A stretch of DNA of 64,000 nucleotides, taken from assembly GCA_020636215.1 (NCBI GenBank), contig JACJYG010000007.1, positions 620,001-684,000 on the forward strand, given 5' to 3'. Below are positions 59,374 to 64,000 of this stretch, in pieces. The position numbers and the translations under genes were made by a program. The notes under the pieces are model-generated. The model did no database searches and was not told where the DNA came from. It saw only the letters and a list, made by a program, of their open reading frames with translations. This DNA is from Lewinellaceae bacterium. Its GTDB lineage: Bacteria; Bacteroidota; Bacteroidia; Chitinophagales; Saprospiraceae. Position 1 is the first letter of the stretch. Every line of letters begins with the position of its first letter.

Positions 59374-60750
59374 ATGAAGCCATTTCCAAAGGACTTTTTA
59401 TGGGGCGCCTCCACCTCCGCCTATCAGATCGAAGGGGCGCACAATATCGACGGCAAGGGGCCTTCGATTTGGGATGCGTTCAGCAGCATCCCGGGGAAAA
59501 TAAAAAATGAGGACACCGGGCAGGTCTCCGGTGATCATTACCATCGTTTCCGGGAAGATGTGGCCCTGATGAAGCAGATCGGCATCAAGGTTTATCGTTT
59601 TTCCATTGCCTGGCCCCGGGTCATGCCCACCGGGAAAGGGGCGGCCAATGAAAAAGGCATTCAGTTCTATTCGGACTTGATCGACGAATTGCTGGCGGCC
59701 GGCATCACCCCCTGGGTGACCCTTTATCACTGGGACTTGCCGTTGGCCCTTCAACTGGAACATGACGGCTGGTTGGGCGCGGAGATCTCCGATCTTTTTG
59801 CCGCCTATGCGGATGTCTGTTTCGATCGCTTTGGAGATCGTGTCAAGAACTGGATTACCCTGAATGAGCCCTGGGTGGTGGCTATTTTAGGCTATGGCCT
59901 GGGAGAATTTGCACCCGGCCGGGTGTCCCATTCCGAGCCCTACCTGGCGGGCCACAACCAGCTCCTGGCGCACGCAAAGGCCGTGGAGGCCTACCGGAAA
60001 AAATACGCCCATCAGGGCGGGCAGATCGGCATGGCTAACAACTGTGACTGGCGGGAGCCGCTGACGGATTCTCCCAAAGACCAGGCTGCTGCCCAGCGGG
60101 CCCTGGAGTTCTTCCTGGCCTGGTTCGCCGACCCGATCTACTTCGGCGATTATCCGGCAGTAATGAAAGAACGCCTTGGTGACCGCCTGCCGGCCTTTAC
60201 GGAGGCGGAGAAGCAGATGGTGAAAGGCTCAGTGGACTACTTCGGCCTCAACCATTATACCACCATGTATACGGCTGAGGCCACTGGCCCAATAGGGGAA
60301 GCCTCCATGTACGGCAATGCCGGCCTGGCCGACGACCAGGACATCGAGCTTTCCCTGGACGAAAGCTGGAAACGGACCACTATGGGCTGGCCGGTGGCGC
60401 CCTGGGGCTGCCGTAAACTGCTGGAATGGATCGACGATCGCTACGGCCGCCCGGATATCTACATCACGGAGAACGGCTGTGCCTGGGATGACCAAAAGAT
60501 AGACGGGAAAGTGAAGGACACTGATCGCATCGAATATTACCAGGCCTACCTCCAAGCCTGCCAGGAAGCCATCGAAAATGGCGTAAAGCTCAAAGGATAT
60601 TTCGCCTGGTCTCTGATGGATAACTTCGAATGGGCGCATGGATACAGCCAGCGCTTCGGCCTGGTGCACATCGATTATCAGACGCTGGAACGGACGATGA
60701 AGGACTCTGCCTACTGGTATGCGGGGGTGGTTCGGGAGAATGGGGTGTAG
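59374..60750 (+). CDS. GH1 beta-glucosidase
   Basis: ATG 59374 (MKPFPKDFLWGASTSAYQIE) matches the GH1 family start; a longer TTG-started frame would run through palindrome E. The 458-residue enzyme has the acid/base Glu165 in TLNEPWV and the nucleophile Glu366 in YITENGCA, plus the N-terminal GAxTxAYQIEG signature and C-terminal GYFAWSLMDNFEWAHGYSQRFGL. No signal peptide, so it is cytoplasmic and splits imported beta-glucosides such as cellobiose. No transporter adjoins it. Confidence 0.96.
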   Translation: MKPFPKDFLWGASTSAYQIEGAHNIDGKGPSIWDAFSSIPGKIKNEDTGQVSGDHYHRFREDVALMKQIGIKVYRFSIAWPRVMPTGKGAANEKGIQFYSDLIDELLAAGITPWVTLYHWDLPLALQLEHDGWLGAEISDLFAAYADVCFDRFGDRVKNWITLNEPWVVAILGYGLGEFAPGRVSHSEPYLAGHNQLLAHAKAVEAYRKKYAHQGGQIGMANNCDWREPLTDSPKDQAAAQRALEFFLAWFADPIYFGDYPAVMKERLGDRLPAFTEAEKQMVKGSVDYFGLNHYTTMYTAEATGPIGEASMYGNAGLADDQDIELSLDESWKRTTMGWPVAPWGCRKLLEWIDDRYGRPDIYITENGCAWDDQKIDGKVKDTDRIEYYQAYLQACQEAIENGVKLKGYFAWSLMDNFEWAHGYSQRFGLVHIDYQTLERTMKDSAYWYAGVVRENGV

Positions 60751-60844
60751 GGGTATAACTGGCTCAGGGTTAAAGGCAAAAGTAAATTGCATTTTCTGGA
60801 AAAAATGATTATGTTTAGAAGCTATCTGAACTGAAAACTGTGCT

Positions 60845-61429
60845 ATGTCCTCTAAAACGGCTACATATAACCAGGAAGGTATTCGCAGAAAAATGCTCAT
60901 CTCTGTGGAAGACTATCAGCGTATGGGGGCTGCCGGCGTCTTTTCAGATAAGCCCCGCGTGGAATTGATAGATGGAGAAATTTATGCTATGAGCCCTTTT
61001 ACCCCCGACCATAATGGCCATGTTGATAAAGTATCCCGCTTCTTCAACAAAGCGCTGTTTGACGAAATCCTGGTAAGAACCCAGGGTTCGGTCAGGATCG
61101 ACGAGTATTCCGAGCCGGAACCGGATATTACCATCCTTCGATTCAGCGAAAATTTTTACCGCGACAATCAGGCCACTGCCAAAGATATTTACCTCATCAT
61201 TGAAGTGGCCGTGCATACCCTGGAAACGGACCGGACGGTTAAGAAACGGAAATACGCCGAGGCCCACATTCCCGAATACTGGATCGTCATTCCCTCCAAA
61301 GAGGCCGTCGAAGTTTACCGGAAACCGGAAGACGGGGATTACCTCGAAAAGAATACCTACCACAAAGGGGATGAATGGCTTTTTGAAGCGTTCAAACTGA
61401 AGTTAAAGGGGACTGATCTCCTGATTTGA
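60845..61429 (+). CDS. Uma2 family protein (DUF820)
   Basis: This 194-residue protein has the Uma2 core: VELIDGEIYAMSPFTPDHNG, EPEPDITILRF (acidic strand), IYLIIEVAVHTLETDRTVKK (E-x-V in place of the usual E-x-K, followed by D-R-T/S-K), KRKYAEAHIPEYWIV and VEVYRKPEDGDY. It is about 17 residues shorter than the relative at 5487 and lacks its N-terminal extension. Fold-based inference is a nuclease-like protein of unknown role. A degenerate copy of the element-C end lies just upstream at 60817-60840. Confidence 0.87.
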   Translation: MSSKTATYNQEGIRRKMLISVEDYQRMGAAGVFSDKPRVELIDGEIYAMSPFTPDHNGHVDKVSRFFNKALFDEILVRTQGSVRIDEYSEPEPDITILRFSENFYRDNQATAKDIYLIIEVAVHTLETDRTVKKRKYAEAHIPEYWIVIPSKEAVEVYRKPEDGDYLEKNTYHKGDEWLFEAFKLKLKGTDLLI

Positions 61430-61524
61430 GTAAAGGATTAAAGTGCATCGGCTTTTTTTCTTCCCATTGGTTTTTCATGGAAAGCTTGAACCCACTAGGA
61501 GAAGGGGAAACGAGCTGAACTCCG

Positions 61525-61644
61525 TGACCTGGAGACGTACTGACCTACTGACCTACTGACCTACTGACCTACTGACCTACTGACGTACTGACCTACTGAC
61601 CTACTGACCTTCCGACCTTCTGACCTTCCGACCTTCTGACCTAC
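61525..61644. repeat. Octamer tandem array 3, unit GACCTnnn, 15 units
   Basis: Fifteen 8-bp units in strict phase: GACCTACT predominates, with GACGTACT, GACCTTCC and GACCTTCT. The fixed core GACCT is the same as in array 2, 20 kb away. The array lies between convergent genes and ends 7 bases before the stop codon of the TolB/barrel protein gene. The high identity of the units suggests recent expansion. Confidence 0.95.
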
Positions 61645-61651
61645 TACCCCC

Positions 61652-64000
61652 TCACTCCGATATACTCAGCAACAGAAAATCAAACTGATGCCGTCCGCCC
61701 TGCGGCAGGAAATCATCCCCCAATACATAGCTGTACCGAACACCGAAATCGACTTCCAGCAGGCGGAGGACGCGTACGTCAAGGGTTAACTCCAAACCAG
61801 TTGACTGCTGTATCCAGGTGTTCGTAAAGGGCGAATCAGCCTTTAGCCAGGCGTGGTCATAAAACACATTGGCCTTTACCCTTTTCAGGAAGGCCAGGCT
61901 GCTGAATGCCCAGTCGGGGTAGAAAAGGGGCAGGCGATAGTTCAGGCCCAGTTTGAATATCTCGTCTCCAAATACCCGATCGTATCCGCGTGGATAGACG
62001 AACAGATTGGAAAAGCGGTAATTGTCCAGCACATCCTGCCGCTGATATAGCGTATTTACTACAAAACTATGATTACGGCTCAGTCCAGGCAGAAAAAGGT
62101 CGGCCCGGCCCAGCAATACATCACTCTGGAAGGCCTCATTGCCAAAAGTACTACGGTAATTCAGATCCAGGTTCAGCCCCAGCCTGGGGTTGAGGTGCTG
62201 CAGGGCCGTTCGGCGGAAACTCCGGAACACCAGCCGCAGGCCTGCTGCGTTCAGGCTGGAATTTTGCAGGGGTTCCCGAAACAGGTAATCCAGTTCGTCC
62301 AGCCTGCCTGCCCTGATGATGAGCGTATCCCTGGAATTCTCCGGGTTGTCAAAGTTGCCGTCTACGTTCAGGCCGATGCGTTGGTAATCCGCCCTTAGCG
62401 TGAGGCTGTTGAAGAAATTACCTCTGGTTAAATTCAAAGGAAGTGCCAGTCCGCCGGAAATCCGGCTTTCCCGCCATTGCTCTGCATAGGCATTCGAGTA
62501 AATAGTGGTGTCATTTGCTGGTGCAAAATTGTAAAAAAACGCCGACCGATTAGCGGCAAGGTAACTGGCATTGACGAAGGGATAGAGCTCGGCATAGGTG
62601 GCGCCTGCTGAAAATGTCCATTCGTCTTCATTGACATTGTAGAAACCGCCGGCATCCATGGACAGGGTGCCGAATTTATTGTCGGACAAAATACGGGCCC
62701 CGTAAACCGGAGGGTCGAGATAAGGCAGCCAGCTGTGCGGGTTGATGATCCCGCTCCATTTGTTGAATTTTTTAACCGGGAACACTTCCGTTCCCACCTT
62801 TCCTATAATGCTGCCGCCGTCCTGTTCCGCAAGCATTTCCGCATAACGAAAACTGCCCGGGCTTTCGGGGCCGTAAGCCTGCCACAGGGCCTGATCGAGT
62901 TCTACTTCAACGACATTATACCCTCGGGGGTGAAATTCGCTGTAGGCCAGTTTCCGGCCGTCGGGAGAAACCGCTGGCTGGAAGGCGCCCAGGGGGTAAT
63001 CGGTCAACTGAAAAAGGGCTTTGTCTTTCAGGCGTAGCGCAAAAATATTATTAATGCCCGTGAAGGCGCCGGAGAAGTAAATGGAGTCCCCTTTCGGGAA
63101 AGGGTGGCTGAGCTGTTGGCTGCAGGGCGGGGTTAGTATTTCCATGTCGCCAGTTTCCCAATGGATCATCTGCAGGGCATTGGTTTCGCCCTTTTGGGCC
63201 ACTACGACAAGGTTTTGGCCGTCTTCCGTCCAGCGGGGGAATTCGTAAAAGTAATTGTCCGGGTTGGGCAGTTTCCGGACAAGTGCCCCGCTTTCCGCAT
63301 CCAGGATTACCAGACGGTACTGCATGTTTTCGGCAGCTTCAACGGCAACGATCCATTGCCCATTGGCCGATAAGGCCGGGGAGAAATACTTGGTGCGGGC
63401 CGTCAGCTTTTGCTTCCGCTTAGAAGCAATGTCATAAGTGCGGATGACCGAGAAGTTCTTATTCCGCCAGCGCGGGTCATAACCGGCCTCCGCCCAGCAG
63501 ATTCTTCCGTTGGCCAGCGAAAGGGTGGTGTTCAAAGGATCGGCGGGAATAATCCCGGGTTCGGTGAGTTTTTCCTCTTGGCCTTCTGGGCCGATTTGGA
63601 TGTAAACCGGTATCTGATCGAAGCTGCTTTTGGCTACCACCAGCGTTTCTTCGTCGAGATACTGCGGGTTGCTGTAATGAGTGACCGTCTTCTTGGGCCG
63701 GGTATTGAGCTGTATTCCCGGAGACGTGGCCCTTTGCTTTTCCCCGGGCTTCCATTCTCCTTGCAGATCTGCAATCGTGTTCAGGTACAATTCCCGGGTA
63801 TTGAGCCCTGTCCGCTTTTTTAGGCTTCGGCTGAAGGGGTAAAAGAGCCCCCGGTAGCGGGTGGCGTCGTCAATGACGCCGGCCCATACGCCCTTTCCGT
63901 ATTCTTTTCGGGCGTAGGCCGCCATGTAATAGCCGAGTGCATACCAGTCGGGAACAAAATCTTTGAAAGAACCGGCAGCTGCCTTTTCGTAGGAATAGGT
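61652..64000 (-). CDS. TolB-like propeller plus outer-membrane barrel protein (5' end beyond window)
   Basis: The frame is open to the right edge, so the N-terminus is missing; at least 782 residues are encoded. The visible N-terminal part (FVPDWYALGYYMAAYARKEY, YPFSRSLKKRTGLNTRELY) resembles the end of a peptidase-MA-like (gluzincin) domain. Then comes a TolB/WD40-like propeller (GRKLAYSEFHPRGYNVVEVE) and a C-terminal beta-barrel (LNYRLPLFYPDWAFSSLAFL, VDFGVRYSYVLGDDFL). This architecture occurs in Bacteroidota as a large outer-membrane protein of unknown role. Whether the protease site is intact cannot be judged here. Confidence 0.82.
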   Translation of the reverse strand, partial: TYSYEKAAAGSFKDFVPDWYALGYYMAAYARKEYGKGVWAGVIDDATRYRGLFYPFSRSLKKRTGLNTRELYLNTIADLQGEWKPGEKQRATSPGIQLNTRPKKTVTHYSNPQYLDEETLVVAKSSFDQIPVYIQIGPEGQEEKLTEPGIIPADPLNTTLSLANGRICWAEAGYDPRWRNKNFSVIRTYDIASKRKQKLTARTKYFSPALSANGQWIVAVEAAENMQYRLVILDAESGALVRKLPNPDNYFYEFPRWTEDGQNLVVVAQKGETNALQMIHWETGDMEILTPPCSQQLSHPFPKGDSIYFSGAFTGINNIFALRLKDKALFQLTDYPLGAFQPAVSPDGRKLAYSEFHPRGYNVVEVELDQALWQAYGPESPGSFRYAEMLAEQDGGSIIGKVGTEVFPVKKFNKWSGIINPHSWLPYLDPPVYGARILSDNKFGTLSMDAGGFYNVNEDEWTFSAGATYAELYPFVNASYLAANRSAFFYNFAPANDTTIYSNAYAEQWRESRISGGLALPLNLTRGNFFNSLTLRADYQRIGLNVDGNFDNPENSRDTLIIRAGRLDELDYLFREPLQNSSLNAAGLRLVFRSFRRTALQHLNPRLGLNLDLNYRSTFGNEAFQSDVLLGRADLFLPGLSRNHSFVVNTLYQRQDVLDNYRFSNLFVYPRGYDRVFGDEIFKLGLNYRLPLFYPDWAFSSLAFLKRVKANVFYDHAWLKADSPFTNTWIQQSTGLELTLDVRVLRLLEVDFGVRYSYVLGDDFLPQGGRHQFDFLLLSISE

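Noticed and set aside
60817..60840. AGAAGCTATCTGAACTG near the second Uma2 gene as another copy of element C
   Set aside because: Only the first 17 or so bases match, with several differences, and no second arm is present; too weak to annotate as an element.
27712..61644. The three octamer arrays as CRISPR arrays
   Set aside because: Units are 8 bp and contiguous, with no spacer/repeat structure and no cas genes.

Overview
The window reads as chromosomal DNA of a member of the Bacteroidota, most likely class Saprospiria (a Lewinella / Phaeodactylibacter / Haliscomenobacter type organism). Evidence: five proteins end in the C-terminal sorting domain of the type IX secretion system (T9SS); typical Bacteroidota families are present (DUF6702, DUF2911, choice-of-anchor B, lamin-tail proteins, peptidase-MA/TolB barrel proteins); genes lack Shine-Dalgarno sites; and many starts carry the Bacteroidota -7 promoter box TAnnTTTG or TAnnTTCG. 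No rRNA, tRNA, CRISPR array, phage or intact transposase was seen. The genus call is inference; the phylum call is strong.

Layout. 1-2.8 kb: start of a lipoprotein gene, a nested repeat element and a secreted choice-of-anchor B protein. 2.9-9.3 kb: sugar and methyl-group enzymes (GH13 oligo-1,6-glucosidase translationally coupled to homocysteine methyltransferase, Uma2 nuclease-like protein, GNAT, GlgE maltosyltransferase). 9.6-11.6 kb: two-component system. 11.9-20.6 kb: second repeat copy, kelch-like protein, mini-thioredoxin, universal stress protein, barrel protein, membrane-tethered papain-like protease, fabG, a vWA-gene remnant and a di-heme peroxidase. 20.7-28.5 kb: uvrA, sigma factor, yidD, SLC13/RCK permease, DUF6702 and HupE-like proteins. 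28.9-34.7 kb: two tandem paralogous T9SS lamin-tail proteins. 34.9-43 kb: ahcY, lipocalin, LOG-type protein, NAPE-PLD-like hydrolase, DUF2911 protein, T9SS serine hydrolase and a beta-helix lipoprotein. 43.4-48.6 kb: a mannose/glycan locus (two GT2 enzymes, a multi-membrane GT, ManA). 48.6-51.6 kb: HtrA protease, glucosaminidase and a LexA/S24-type repressor. 51.7-59.1 kb: a structured leader with a 31-codon ORF ahead of a 2257-residue T9SS surface protein. 59.3-64 kb: GH1 beta-glucosidase, a second Uma2 protein and a TolB-like/outer-membrane barrel protein cut by the window edge.

The most unusual signals are non-coding. (1) Three arrays keep a strict 8-bp period (five fixed bases plus three variable bases; 19, 33 and 15 units), and each ends at or within 7 bp of the stop codon of a minus-strand gene. 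(2) There are several families of small transposase-less inverted-repeat elements, one inserted inside another. (3) The giant surface-protein gene has a long leader with three clean hairpins and a small ORF. No new defence or metabolic system is convincingly encoded here; the octamer arrays and the structured leader are the best candidates for undescribed biology.
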